Origin: Dasyornis broadbenti
Taxonomy: Eukaryota; Chordata; Aves; Passeriformes; Dasyornithidae
Reading direction: 5' to 3'
DNA length: 64,000 nucleotides
Assembly: GCA_013397935.1 (NCBI GenBank)
Contig: VZRN01003396.1
Location: 789,476-853,475 of the forward strand
Shown here: positions 42,701-57,700 of the stretch, piece by piece
How positions within the stretch are numbered: the stretch's first letter is position 1
How the letters are laid out: each line of letters begins with the position of its first letter
Notes under the pieces: generated by a model
The model's database searches: none
Told to the model about the DNA's origin: nothing
What the model saw: only the letters and a program-made list of their open reading frames with translations
Translations under genes and position numbers: made by a program

Positions 42701-45700
42701 TGAGTTTTATAACATAAGTTACCAGGTAACTATTGATCTAATCCAGTTTTTACAGGGAGAACATCAGGGCAGAAAGGGATTTGAAATGATTGGGTACTTA
42801 ATGTGGTGCCCATTATGCCTGTGCTGAAGTTCTCTTGAATTAAACAAGAGAGTAGTTTGAAACAAGTTAAGTGCTTGTGACAGCCCAAAATCTATAGATA
42901 GATACAGCTTGGCAGAAATGGCCTCACTGATGCCAGTTGCACGTGTACTCCAATAGGTTTATCTCACAGATTTGTACAAAGCATGGATTGTTTAATTTGA
43001 AATAAATTAATCCAGTTTACAGGGTCTGTTACAGAAACAGAGTTCACAAAACAGGACAGTCAGGAAAGATACAGTAGGCACTTCCCAAAAACCTTCTAAT
43101 TGCATTTACCAAATGCTTGACCTTCTCTGAGCCTGAGCCAAGAACTGTAAATAAGGTTTTTAAAGAGTGAAATGTTGATTAGAAAAATGTACAGTCAGAA
43201 AGACATGAGCATGCTCAAACCCCACAGGATCCTTTCATCCTTCCAATATAATCTAACTTAAGGCTAAGTTTAACTTCTTTAGAATGTCTTCTATTTACTT
43301 TGCTAGAGGAGGATACTTTTTTCGGTTGCATGACTTGTCTTGGTTTTATTTATTTGTGCAGTGGTAGTAACTGCAAGCTCCATGGGACTGTTTATTGATA
43401 AATGCTCTTAGATTCAGTCTCTTAAAGATATACAGCTATAGACGTTGAGCCTCCACACAAAGGGTGCAACTGTTGAGCACTCATGGACAAAAGGAAAGAA
43501 ATTTGAATGACATTAAATAGCCTAAGGCATGTTGTCACCGTTTCAACCTGGCAGTGTTACCTTTCAGTTAGAAGGAATGTGCTATTCGTGTGTTCAACCA
43601 TTGTTGAACTGTAAAACAAAGCAGCAATGGCACTTTTGTAGCATGATGTAGGGTAATTTTATTTTGTCAAGAAATTTCTGCTGAAGTGTCATCTGATGTC
43701 AGTCTTGAAGCTGGTGAACAGTGTTTGTTATGGTGTGAGGACAGTGGTGATAAAGAATGAACTGTAGAAGTAGGTAAAAAATTAGGTTTCCAGCCTTGAC
43801 AGCCTCTCTCTCAAATCTTGGTTCATTATATTTCTGGGATTTTTTCCTTTATTTTAGAGTACTATTTAAGGGGTCTGGAAATTGGTTTCAAAGAGAAAAG
43901 ATACAAGACTTGCTTGCATGGAGATAGTCAGGAGAGTAAATTCAAGCTCTCATTTAAAATGGATTAGCCAGTTTATAGTTAAGAATTGAATGAAGGTCAA
44001 TTCTGTGTTTTAAAAACTCATGTTTACACAATGGCTTTATGGCACTTTTAGCTGATGTACTGAAATGCTCTTTCACTTATTTTTTATTAATATTTGAAAG
44101 TGTCCATGCACATAATGGTCAAATGTTCTGTCAAAAATATTCTAGGGTGATGGAAGAATTATGTTGATGGATTGAATGTAATGGCCAGACTGTAGCTAGT
44201 ATGAGACCCTGTGCATACTAGTTTACAGAACTGTACATCAGCCAAGGTGGTTGGTATAGCTGTGAATAGGAAGGGCTGTTAATAAGCTGTTACCTGTTTC
44301 TCTGTTCCTTCTCATGGTAGGAAGTTACTGTGTGATTATTAACTGTGTGTATGTCTTACAGTCATCAGAAGCGGGTCTTCGAGACCGTGAGAAGTGTCAA
44401 TCAAGTTGTCAAGCAGAGATCCATGACTCCATCACCAATGAATATCCCGGGCTCTAACCAGTCCTCTGCTATGAACTCAGTCATTTCTAGCTGTGTCAGC
44501 ACTCCACGTTCCAGTTTCTATGGGGGAGACATCTCTAACATTATGGTAGACAACAAGACCAATAGCATCATCTTAGAGACAGACTCCTCGGACAATGGGT
44601 CAGTACTGTAGCACTGGAATTTGCTTTCACTTTGTTTCTGATATAAAGGCATAGTGTTTATCTTTTCCTCCTTTTGTCTTATGTAGTGCAGTTAACACAG
44701 TGGCATACATCTTCAAAATTTATTTTGTGCTTATAGTTTTTGAGCACTCAAGTTTATTTTAAAAGGAAAGCTTTTAGAAAGTACAGTGTATCAATCAGTG
44801 TCTGCAACTCAGACCTGTTCTGAGATGCAGCCTCACTAGATGATGTAAAACCACTGTTTTTGTGGGTCAACACTTAAAAAGAATTATTTTTTTACCATTT
44901 TACATAAATGCTGGGAAGTTCTGATCCCAGCTGCAGTTACAGTTAACTTTTTTGATCCTAAAAATAAAGTATGCATCTGTAGGTTACCTAATATGAAAAC
45001 TGATTGGTGAATAAAACCAATCAGAACTTTGCTTTCTAGCTACTTGTCTCTTCCCCCAGTACAGCTCCACACTATTCTGTATACACTTTTCAGTACAAAC
45101 AGCTTAATACCTCAAAACAATGTATGTTTGTCACTGTAATATACTCTTGTGACTCACTGTGGTGTTCTTACAGCATTGGCCCTTTAGCATGGGGCCTGCT
45201 TACTTGAGTTTGTATAACTCATAAAAGACACACAACAAGTAGACATTTCTCATCTCTTTGTTAGGAGGAAGCTCTTAAGTAAAGTGCAGGTTTCCAACCA
45301 GGAGTTTCCAGGCAGGAACTAGGATTCAAAACTCTTTTAGTGCGGAAGAGAAACAAAAGACTGGTGTTTGCCTTTGAGCTCTTCAGATGAGTAGCAAGTT
45401 GTTACCAGACGTAGTAATTTAAAGGTATTGGTGAATGTCTCAAAACAGTCACATGGCAGTTTTAAGCATTTCTAAGAATGTGGTTTTTTCCCTCCCCTCA
45501 TTTTATTTTTCTGTGTCCCCCTTTATGTTTTAGAAATGAAGACAGGATGAAGAAGCCTGGGACTCCAGGGACTCCAGGCTCCAGTGACCTAGAGACTGCC
45601 CTTCGTAGGCTCTCCCTCAGGCGGGAGAACTACCTTTCGGAGCGCAAGTTCTTTGAAGAAGAGCAGGAAAGGAAGTTGCGGGAACTGGCAGAAAAGGGAG

Positions 45701-48700
45701 AACTCCACAGTGGTTCCGTTACCCCCACAGAGAGCATCATGTCACTGGGAACTCACTCCAGATTTTCAGAATTCACTGGATATTCAGGAATGTCTATCAG
45801 CAGTCGCTCCTACCTGCCAGAAAAGCTTCAGATTGTGAAACCACTAGAAGGTGATAACAAAGGGCCTCGGCCTTTATCTGTTGTTCTTAGTGACTCTTTG
45901 TGGTCTCTTATCCATCACCAGAAAGCAGGAAATCTTTGCAATACATATTCTTTTTACTTTAGAGACAGTAATCCACGCTGTTGGTTTGAGATCTTCTAAC
46001 TACTATATTTTTCCACAAGCCTTAAAAGTGTTAGGAAACAATTCCAGCCAAGGCAGTAAAATAAATATTACAGGCAGTAAAATAAATATGTTCACATCAG
46101 CAGTGCAGCTTTACATCCAACCTAAATGTTACCATTTCATAATTGGAAAAGGAAGGTGAATAAGTGTATGAAATCTAAGCAACAAGAGTTCCTGTAAATT
46201 AGTATTTAGAAAGGGCTTTACCTACTTCAGCTAGTCCATTTGGTCTGATAAGACTGTTTTAATTAAAAATTATCTCTGGACTTTTATGGGCTATTTGAGT
46301 GGTCACGCATGAGTCACTATGGCTTTGCATTTCATGTGTGAAATAGGTGGGGTTTTTTAAAGTCAAATTTCCTTCACATATTTTCTCAGGAAAATGCAGG
46401 ATAGAGATTGATGGTAGTCAGGGTTAGAGCTGTATTTCAAAGTTCATTTCAGTAGACTGTTTAAAGAAAGCTGTCAAAGTACTTACAGTTTAGTCTGCCT
46501 GGCTTTCTTCAGTTCTTTGAGGTTGTAGCTGGAAGTTAATTAACTCAATTTCTTCAGGTTTTAAACCAAATTAGATTTTCCTGTAGTACTTCACAGATAG
46601 ACTGGCTAACATCATTTAGCTTTGGATTCTCTCTCTCTCTTTTCCTTTAACGGAACTCTTGTATTACATTGCATTGTGTGTGTTTTAATTGCAGAAGTTC
46701 CTTTTCTTCATCTTTTTAGAACAAATTCATTTCATCTGTAAGGAGCATATAGCATGACACATAGTCAGAAGCAAAAATAAGCCTTCTTATGTCCTGAAGA
46801 AAGTGATGTACTGTATCTACCTATTCAAATGAAACTATAGCCATAGCGTACAAACCCATACTGTTTAGCAGATTTTAATAGTTTGTTTTCATGGCTGCTT
46901 TTAAATGGTCATAAAAGTTCTTTTACCACATGGGGGAAAGGATGATCCAGCTTTGTTTCAGTTTCTGGTTGCTGTCACTGTATTGGATTTCTGTCACCAT
47001 CCCCTTATATCTGCTTTTGTCTTCCAATAAACTCTTAAAGTCTTTATCATCTTTCTATCTGTCTGGGTTTTTTTTTCCCCGTGGTTTTGTTCAGTGTTCT
47101 CACTGGGTCATTTCTGTCTTGAAATTATTGCTTTTAAAGTACTTTTAAAGTACTTCTCATGTTTAGTTTTAGATCTTATTTGTAGCATGTTTGCATCTGC
47201 CTGTTTCATAAGTTTTGTGTTTGTTAACTTTTATTAACTAAATATCTTTATGATTTTGTTTTTCACTTCAGCTGAGTTTCTTTTCAGAATATTTTTCATG
47301 AGACTGAATTTTTTTTTTGAACTTCACTGATGTCTTCAGACTACTGGGGAAAAACAGCCTGCTGTACCTGCAGCCTGTTAGAAGTAGTTCTGCCTTTGGT
47401 TTTATTACTGTTTTTAGTTCTCATGTCACAAAACAGAAGAAATAAAAATTAGTTCTGTAATAAATTTATTATAGGTTAATGACTTCTGCTCCTTTAAAGC
47501 AATCTTTTAAATCCCCTAGGAAAAAAAAAAGTGACAGAAGCACTAAGTAATTCATCTTCTTTTGCACCTTTAAAAAACAACACGTACTTTCTTTTAGTCA
47601 AACAGAAGGATTGCTTGATGTGACTTGCTTTAGTTATAATCTAATGGTATTTTTTTTGTTTCTTTTTTTTAAATTATGCACCTGTAACTTGTGTCATAAG
47701 CATGAAATAGTGCTACCTATGTCCTGTAGGAAAACTGAAAACTTGGACTGATTATGTCTTCACCCACTTTATTGCAGTTGTGGGACCAAAACACTGTGAA
47801 TTTCTAAGCTTTCTCTGATCCTCAAAGCCTACATGCAATCATGCAGAGATATTGGGAATATAGGAAAAAAATTTACTCCATTCATATACTTATTTTGTTC
47901 TTATATTCCTTCTTCCTTCAGTGGCAGTCCCACTGTTGCACAGTAATTTCCCCATGCCAACTTTTTCTGATAATGTAATTTACAAAACCATCTACTAGAC
48001 ACCTGGGATTCAATGTAGGCCAAAGAAATGTTGTATTTCCCTCTTCTTTTGACTTGTGCAGCTTTCTCTTGTTTCTTTTTATAGGGGATTTACAACTTTT
48101 GGATTCCTTTGTACATTTGTGTCCATTTTCTGTATGAGAAATTAAGGCTCCATTACACACATTTTATGAGATCAAGAATTAGGCTCACATATCCTCCTGT
48201 TTGTGATGTTGCTTAGGCCATTTTGATTTCTGCCATTTCAACAGAAATGTTAAACCTCAAAATGCAGATACTTTGGTAAATATCTTTCCTATGGAAAAAT
48301 ATGAGATATATATTAACAATAAAGTGCTTGTATTCTGCAGAGTTTATTTTAAGTATAAGTTTTGGTGAGCTTTAAGGTAGAAAAGATTACATCTTCAGAA
48401 GCTAGCATATAGAAGTTAATTAACTTTTTATACTTGCATGCAGTGCAGAAAGAAATTTTAATTTCCTTTGGTCTTTAATTCTTGGAGTAGAGTCTGACAG
48501 AGAACCTCTGCTCCTAGGTTAAGGCTTGACAATATCTGTCCCTTTTTCACATTCTGGGGTGTTTCTTTTATATAGAAGCAAAAACTTTGGTCTTTGTGAC
48601 AATTCAGAAGTAAATACAAGTTATAGGGATGTCTCTTCTCTCATTTTGGGGTCGTAATGGTTTCTACTTCTTGAGCCTTGAGGCTGCCAATTTTCTTTAA

Positions 48701-51700
48701 TCCCTTTAGACTACTTTAAATAAAAGCAAAAAAATAGATAGGGTCATTAGCCAAAGTAATCTAGCATTTATTCTGAGCTAAAAAATTACAGATCTTAAAA
48801 AGTGAATTAATTAAAATGCCACCTATTGTTCCCAGTCATTTTAGAGTTTTTCTGTGTTCTCTTCCTGTTTACAGTAAGCTCCCTCAAATGCAATATGTGA
48901 AATGACAATTTTTCTCATTCCGTAGGATTTTTATCAGATTGAAAATAAGGTATATGAGACCCATCCCTTCTCTAGTTATTACAGTTGCTTAGGCTGTGCA
49001 ACGAATTGAACATTCTTGGTCTTTAAATATGGGTGAGACATTTGTGTGCCAGTTTGTTGAATGAGTGGGTATTCTGCTTTGCAGAGAGGGGACAGAAACA
49101 AGACTGCAAAAACTGCTCTGATTTGAGCTGGCAGAGGTGAAAATAGAGATGTTTTGTTTGCGTCATAAGATGTGTGATTTTAAGTCACGTATTTCAACAC
49201 AGTAGTGGTGGTGTGTTGCGCACAAGAAAATGCAGGCTTTTGCAAGCAGTGTTTAATTGCTACTTGAGGAATCAGATAAATCCTCACCTGATTTCCCTGG
49301 GCCCATTTCAGTGTATATATGAATTTTTCCTGATGCATTGCGGTTTCTGACTGTCTCGTATTAAACACTGAATATTGAATACTTTTCTCTGTAAAATGCA
49401 CCTCCTTTCTCAAAACATTTCTCTGCCAAGGATGAAGCTACAGGTACAGTAGCATTTAGTTATCTAGTAGTTGAATTCCTGTAGCATAGGGTCCACACAG
49501 GTATTTAGACTTGACATACAGTTCAGAATTGTATATCTGCTTACACGTGCCTGAAGCTGATGGGGTTTCCTAACATATGGTACAAAGCTAAAATTGCTGT
49601 GCAACCTGTGTGACTGCTATCCTCCTGTTAGCCACTCATAGTAAACTCTGGCATGTTTTCAGCACTTTTGTGTGAGCTTAATGTAGGAATATGTGATATA
49701 TGTTCCTCTTAGAGCTTTCTGTGATGGTGCTCAGATCAACTGTTAAATGTAAATTCTTTCTACTCCTGCTTAATCCCACAAATTGAAGTGGATAAGATTA
49801 TTTACAGGGAGGGGATGTGCATGTGCACAAGTGTGCTGCTTCTCACCACCAGGCTTTGCCTAAGTGCTGATGTGATCAGTTTATTTCACACTGGTGTGGA
49901 AATGCTGAAGCCTAGGTGAAGCAGTTTTGTGCTGTAGCATGCCTCCCTAGAAACATTAAACCCAGAAACATTAAAGGTTTGGAGAGCTCCCAAACCTTTG
50001 GTCTTCTGGATAAATGAAGTGGGACTTTGTCTTTTAGGTCCTGGATTGATTACTAACTTATTTTGGTTGTCTTCTGTTCCCTTTCAAGGTTCTGCCACTT
50101 TGCACCACTGGCAGCAGCTGGCTCAGCCTCACTTGGGTGGGATCCTGGACCCGAGGCCCGGGGTTGTCACTAAGGGCTTCAGGAACCTAGATCTGGACCT
50201 GGATGAAGTGTACTGCCTTAATGACTATGAGGAAGATGAGACAGGTGACATTTCTTACAAGGGCCTAACTACCTCGACGCCAGTTCAGCACACAGAGACC
50301 TCAGGTGAGAGGTCACAAGCACAAGTGACTGTTTCAGAGAACAAGAATAACCCCTGCCAATCTCAGGCTTTCACAGAGGAGATGCAGGAGTCCGCGACTG
50401 ACGATGATGAGGGGTCTGGTGAGGGAAACTCATTAAGTCCAGTAAAACTGACATCTTTACAGGATTTTGATTACTGGGCCATTCTCACGTCTCTTCAAAA
50501 CAGCATCCATAATATTGCTTTGTGTGTAGCATCTGCACGATAGTACGTGCAGCGGTTAGAACATAACCATTCTAACATTGGCTCAAAAATCTTTTCTTTG
50601 ATAATCTTTCAATTTGTTTTTCAGTAACAGCATCTGTGGTCAATATTTTACTCTCTTTTGATAAGAGAAGGCTGCTAAAAGGAAGTGGTTCATTCACAAA
50701 CCTTTGTGTGGCACATATTCAACTTGTGTGTATATTTAGTGCATGCTTTTAAGTGTATTTAATGTACAGATTACATATATTTTGTATTACTGTAGTGCAG
50801 ATACTCTTCTGACTGTTCATAAGAGGTGATGCTATGTTTTAGATTTTTGTACTTTGGGAAAACAGCGAAGACTAAATGGTTGGTGCACTAAAAGTGCATC
50901 TACCTTGCCTTTGCTGAAACAAATGGAGTGCCTTGAAAATCACCAAAGAAATTCTGAAAGTTTCAGTAAATCACTTACCTCAGATACAGTTACCTGTTTT
51001 TAAAGTCCTTTTGAGATAAAGAATTAAGGGGGTGTTTTTATGCAGTGTCTAATAACATTTCCTTTATTCTTTCTCCACCACACTATTAAATCCTGTCCTT
51101 CCTATTTATACCGTATTCAGACATAAACATTAAGTGACACAGTACTGCATGAGTTATTAGATACTCTGAACTGACATTAGCAGTCTATTATTGCACAAGA
51201 TTATGTATTCTCAAGACTATGGATGTGGTTTGAGTTTGTGTGGTTTCTTTGCTATTCTAGGGATTTGGGAGTTTTTGTTTTAATAAGCTATATAGTTTTC
51301 ATAAAGATTTGCCTCTGGTAAAGAATTACATTTAGTCCAGAATCAGAAAATTGCCAGAACTCCTTTTTTTTTCCCAGACTTTTTGTTTTTGTATAACTAC
51401 TTTAAATGAAGACACTTCCTTCCCTCTCCTTTTTCTGGGGTAATTCATAATTTAATATTTGGCTGGTCTTTGGAAAATTAGATTGTCTCAGGGCTAAACA
51501 ATAATATTTCTATTATTATCGTGACATGCAGAGTATCTTCAGCTCTGACTGCAATGGCAGTTCAGTGCTTTCAGCTATAGAATATAAGTTACTTCCTAGA
51601 GTCAGTTGTATTAAGGTTAAATGTTAAATCATAGAATCATTAAGGTTGTAAATGACCTCTAAGGTCATTGAGTCCAGGCATTAACACAGCACTGCCAAGT

Positions 51701-54700
51701 CCACCACTAATCCATGTCCCCATGTGCCACATCTACAGATCTTTTAAATACCTCCAGGGGTAGTGACCCAACCACTTCCCTGGGCAGACTGTTACAGTGC
51801 TTCAACATCCAAACCCTTCAACTTCCCTTTCCACTGGCAAAAGTTGTCCTTGTTCTATGAGATCCCAGATATAATGTTTATATTATTTTTTATTAATATA
51901 AAAATAATGCATCTTCATGCAGTTGGGTACCTTCTAGTATATTATCCAGTTTTTTATAATTTTGAAGTGTCTGAGTAGCAACAGCAAGAAAAGCTAGAGA
52001 TATGAGAAACATGGGCTGAAATAATCAAAGACTGAAATAATTAGCATTTTTAGGATCTAGGGAATAAAAAATTCAACAAAAGATATGATTAATTTTAAAA
52101 TGTGTTGCTGTAGAGAGGAAGGAAACAAGCAGTTCTTCCTGTACTTAGGGTACAGTAGATGTGCAAAAAAATGTTGCTTGGGTTACATTTTGAAAAATTT
52201 TCTAATTGTAAGAGTATTCAGCACAGGAACATGTCAAAAAAGTAGAAGACTTATTGTCATGGGCTAAACATGGATTAGGATATAGTTTAGTTCCTTGTTT
52301 TGGGTTTGTTTTTTTTAAAGAACAGATTAGTAAAATATTTCTGGGTAATAATTTGGAAGAGCTCTTTCTTTGGAGTAGAGCAATAAATGTAGGCCTGCTC
52401 TATGGTTACAAACTGACAAGAAAGTCTAGTATTTCCATTTTCTGTCTCCATTACTATTGGAGTATAGGTCACTGTTTATTAGCAGGTCAGTTATTTAGTG
52501 GTTACTGCTGGCTTCTCCTGTGAAAAGTCTATCTCAGACAGGGTTTTTAAGTGAATTTGCTACCTTATAAATTGACAAAGTAGATAAAAATCAATTAAAT
52601 TGCTCTAGCAGTCTTATTTTACCTTGTATTGTTTCCTGAGTAATTTTAATACATTACAGAAGTAAATTGGTCAAAATTAATAACGTTTTGTAGAATGAAC
52701 AACTGCACTGAAAACTTTGATTTCCCTTTCTTTTGCCTTATTTCAAATTGTCCAGTTGATTAGGATTTAGGAGTATCCATGAGCTACCATGTTGAAGCAA
52801 TTTGTCAGGCATTATACAAGGAGGAGATGATTGTGGATTTTTTTCAGAGTAGGCACTTACTAATGGAGCAGTACTTCTTAGAATCCACAATCTGCTCACT
52901 GAAGAATACCTTTTGGGAGAAGGAAGTGTGTGCTTATCTTATGAATTTATTTTGTATTTAAATATTTTGCAGCTGTTGCTTCTCCTCAGCATACTTTCTC
53001 CGAGATTTCTATGTAAGAAATACAAGGCAGGTAGGGGTGTGCATGGACATGTGGCACCTTAGATCCCATCATGAGTACAGGGTTACAACATCATTGCTTA
53101 CGTGATTCCAAGGGAGGTTCCAGTTAGAAAGATACAGAGTAAGCTCATCCTGGAGAATGGGGAAGTAAAATTAAAAAGGGAAGGAGAGAAATGTCTTGCA
53201 CACAGTCTCTAGTGATAGTGCCTTTGCTTGTAAGATAGCTCCATTGTGGAAAAATCTAATTCAAGAGTTTTGTAAAAGCCAGACAGTATCTTCTTACATT
53301 TGCTGTTGGCAGGCCATAAAGTGTGCCAGTCTAGAGCTATGGTGTTCCAGCCTCAAACCAAAAGGTGTTTAGTAATACAGTGCCTACAAGGACCTCCCCA
53401 GCAGGTGTAAGTCATCTTAGTCTGTCAGGCAGATTTCTTCTTCAGTTGATTGTATGCTCTGAGGTTTGTATCTTGCCTTTTTTGCACTGGAGATGTTCTC
53501 TGGCACATTACTTACAAGGCCTATTCTTATTGCTGTTTTGTGTGTCCAGAGTGCTGCTCAGGATGAACCCAAGAGCTCATTTTAACTTCTAGACTTGGGA
53601 GAGCAAACATTGCTGGTGCCAAAAATACCTTGTAGCCAAAATAAAAGTATTCCGAACAAATTATCAGTTGTTTCTTGTGATAGAGTCAAGAATCATTCTG
53701 ATTAAATAAGGAAAAGTTATATTCCTTGAGTTTTCCCGTCCCTATGTTGAATCCTGTAGTACCCATTGATATATAAAATAGCTTCCTCAACATATATGTG
53801 TATTCTATCCCAATTATAGCACTGAACATTTCAGGAGAAATTAACACACATGTGTCTTATGGTCTGCAGTTGGTCTGTTGGACTGTATGTCTGTTGGGCA
53901 TACTGTGTGTGTGTAGAGTTAACTTTATGGAGGATTTTAAGTTCCAAAGTTGCAGTTCTAGCCTAATACCCAGGAATAGGTTGAGATTTGTGTATCACTT
54001 GTGTAGATTCTCAGCGTAATTGGAATTGTAAAGAATTTACAGGACACAGTGTTCCTAAAATCATCTGGGACAAGTAATTTTTGCAGCACAAATTTTTAGT
54101 AACCTCAATATATTTTTTGTTCTGTGAAAGAAACTGGTATATTATAAAACTGTATAGAATCTGTTTTGGAGGGAGTGGTTGTTGGGGTTGTTTTTTTTTT
54201 GTTTGGTTTGTTGTGTTTTTTTAAATCACTACTTCTCATGTTTCCCCTAAAGAAACAAACAAAACACCAGCACTTAACAATGTTATGAATGTTCTAATTT
54301 TGAAGTTGGAAGGGCTACACTTGATGCAGTGTGTGCTTAATTGCCTGCTACTATTGGGTGCATAAACTGGTCTTTCAGTACTTGTGTTTGTTAGTTCCAC
54401 TGACTGATTGCTTTGAATAGACAGGTGCACAACATTATGGGATAAGCACTCTTGTACTTCATGTTTAGACCTTAACCATGACATGAAGGACTTTCCAAAT
54501 AGATGCCTAAAGTCACAAAACCACGAAATGAATGTCTTATGTTTGAGTTGTTTTTAGCAGGATTACTATACATGCTTCCAAGAAGTTACCATTGTACAGA
54601 AAAGCAATAAATTTTGTAACTCTTCTTAGAAGTAACATATTGATGCATATTTAAATATATTTTATTTTCAAATGGCATGAATATTTCACAGTATTTATTT

Positions 54701-57700
54701 CTTTAAGAAAAGTCTGTCGGCAGTTGCTGTCTATGCTGTTAAAATGTTTGAATTTTAATTTGGGGATCCTAACCTGCATAAACTCACGTTGAAGCCACAT
54801 AAAATACTTCGAAGTCTTTTTACATCAGTGTTCCATGGTTATATACACATGAGAAAGTGACTTCAGCCAGAAAAACACCCTGTCCAGAAAATACCTGCCT
54901 TGTTCAGTTTTTCCTTTCTTGCTGTTTCCAAAGGCAAAATAAATGAAAAGTTTGGAAAAGCAGGTATTCAGAAAATAATTTTGTTATTTAAGAAACATAA
55001 CAAAGGCAACGCTTCTGGTGCAGACGTATGAATTCTTGGAGGTTTTGATTATTCATAGTTACACCTTTAGGAGAGCACCGTGCTCACATTTTACAGCTGT
55101 TGTTTTTATCACCTATCTCCTTTTTGTTGTAATGTTTCACCCAGGCATCAGCTCCAGCCTACTCTATGTTCTCCCTGTTCTGTCAGCCAGGCATTTTCAG
55201 TACAGGTGGCACTGGATACCAGAGCTCTCAACTTCAGCCACCTGGATGAACTCTGCTAAATCTAGAGACTACATGAAGCAGCTGTCTTGTTCTGTGGATC
55301 CTAATGTGGCTTTGTGACCTAGTTTTCAGGAATTTCACCCTGCCTGAGAATGGAATTAGTGGCACAAACTGGCAAAAGTGAAGTCCATAGCCTGTATTCC
55401 AGGTGATCACACCGTAGGAAAAAAATGCCTCCTATGGTCCTTCGCTATCCTCTTTTAAAGCAGGCAGAACTTTTCTGTTCAGCAATAAACTTCAAATGCT
55501 TTAAAACACCATCTGTTGCTCTAAGGATGCCTCAATCTGATTGTCATTCCATCCCTATTTCCACAGCCTGTGCTAAAGAGATGCTCTAATTCCAGTGCAC
55601 TCTTTACTCAAATAGCAGGAAACCAGGTTTCCTCCTTTTCTTGAAACAGGCGAAAGAAATGATGGAGCAGAGTGGCTTGCTTCACTGTTGGACTAAAATG
55701 TTACCTTTGTGCCAGTCTGGCTCAAATCATACTCTGAAGATTTCTAATTTTTTTTAATTTAATTTCCTAATAAATCTGTATGTGCCAGAATAGGTGTTTA
55801 TACAAAATGCAAATATTTACTGGTCACCGTGAGCTCTCTGCCTCCTCACTGTTCTTTCAGCATAACAACAAATTTGAATTTAGATACAATGGTACAAAAA
55901 TTAATGGTGTTTTAGTACAGCTATCTTTTACAAATCTTCCTCAAACTAAATTTGTCTTGACATCTTGTGGATGGGGCAGGCCACTAGTTTACCTACTTCA
56001 ACTTTGTAGTTTACCTACTTCAACTTCCTCTGCACGAGCTGGTTGAAAATCCAGATTAAATGACCTTTTGAGAGTTCTTGGGCAGAAGGTCATGTCCTAA
56101 ACATATCTATTTTGCTATTTACACCTAGCAGAATGGCCCACAGGCTCTGAGTGCTGAAGCTGGACCTGAGGCAGCTCTGAGATGCATAAAATCCACTTTG
56201 TGTTTTGTGTGAGGAAAGCCCTGTTTGTTTTACCAGAAGATGGAGCTCTCTGCACTCAGTTTGACTGGCACCTGCCTTTTTTTTTTTCTTTCTTTAGTAT
56301 TTTAAAAGGTGTTTCTACAATACTGTTTGTGCTTACAGGAGAGTCCCTTTCAGCTTTAATGGTTTGCATTTTTTCCGTAATGCCTGTGAATTGTTTGAGA
56401 AAACTTAATAAGGTGAAGAATCATTAATTTCTGAGTGCTAAAACACAATCCAACAGAAATCCTAGGTTTAACTTTAATTTTAATTTAGAGGGAAAATGCA
56501 CTAACAGTTTGCACAGGGTTCCCAATGGATGAAATTACGTGATGTTTCTGTAAATTTTGTTAGAGCACTGAATTATGTACAGATTCTTTTTCATACAGAT
56601 ATAAAGCCTAGCTGTTAAACTACTTTGGAAAAGAGGGTATAAGTAAAGCATTTGGTTTCAGACAGTTACATGGAGCAGATGTTTATATTTAAAAAAATAC
56701 TTTGATATGTAAATATGAAGATAGTCTTTCTTATAATAAAAATGTATTACTTCCTCATGAACTTACACCAATTCAAGAGATGGACATTCATATGTAAAAT
56801 TACTAAGTTAGGAATGAATCATTTTGTTTCTCTTTCATAAACTTTGTTCATTTACAGCAACAGGTTCTCACTCTTTTTACTGTATCCAAAGGATGGAAAA
56901 TGGTACAGCAATATGATACACCACATTGTTGACTGATGGAGGATGAAGCTGGTACAGGACTTTCTTAGTGGTATTTGAGAGTGAAATATATCCTTGGAAA
57001 TGGATAGGTTTTTTTTTTTTTTTCATAATTTCAATTTGTTTCCTCTTATTAGAGTTAGTGATTTCTCTACTTTTAGCAGCCTTCTCCTATCTTTGACTCA
57101 TTAATAGCAATGAGTCTTGCTTCTGCTAATGCAGCTTAGTTTCTTCAATGTGCCTGTCTCCAATCTGAGGGGATGCCCAGTGGATATTGCAAATGGGGAA
57201 AATGCACTGATTGTATTACAGCTGTGTGCTTTGGGTTGAGCTTGCAATCTTAAACAAGCATTGCTTTATTCTGTTCTCTATTCATCATCCAGGGATAATT
57301 GCTTTGTTTCTAACTGATTTATGTTAAAGTCCCATGTTTTCCCTAAATAACCAATTTTTTCATGTCCAGTTATTTGAGCTCTTTCTCCAGATTTTCTTAT
57401 AACTCTCTACAAAATGGAGAGAATCATGATTGCTAGGCTGTGCTCCCTTGTAATAGCTTTTGTAGTGCTCACACTAATCTCTAAAGCAACTGGATTCCTG
57501 AAGCATCATAATTACCATCTCTGGAGGTGAAGTAGAGCTTGTTGTTATGCTGTGCTAACATTTGAGTGTGTTAACATGACACTCCAGTGGGTCCATGGAA
57601 ATATCCTTCTTTAATGTACAGCTGTACATTCCAGCGCTGACTGGAAGTTACCTCACACTGTATGTTCAGCCACTTCTGCTTCCACTGTTCACACTGCCCA

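Noticed and set aside
45653..45838. 61-codon open frame in another + frame
   Set aside because: It overlaps the TRAK1 Milton-domain exon, whose own frame is clearly the coding one.
46090..50088. Possible extra TRAK1 exon in the large intron
   Set aside because: Read for TRAK1-like text and paired splice sites; none found, and 45850 joins 50089 in frame exactly as in mammals.
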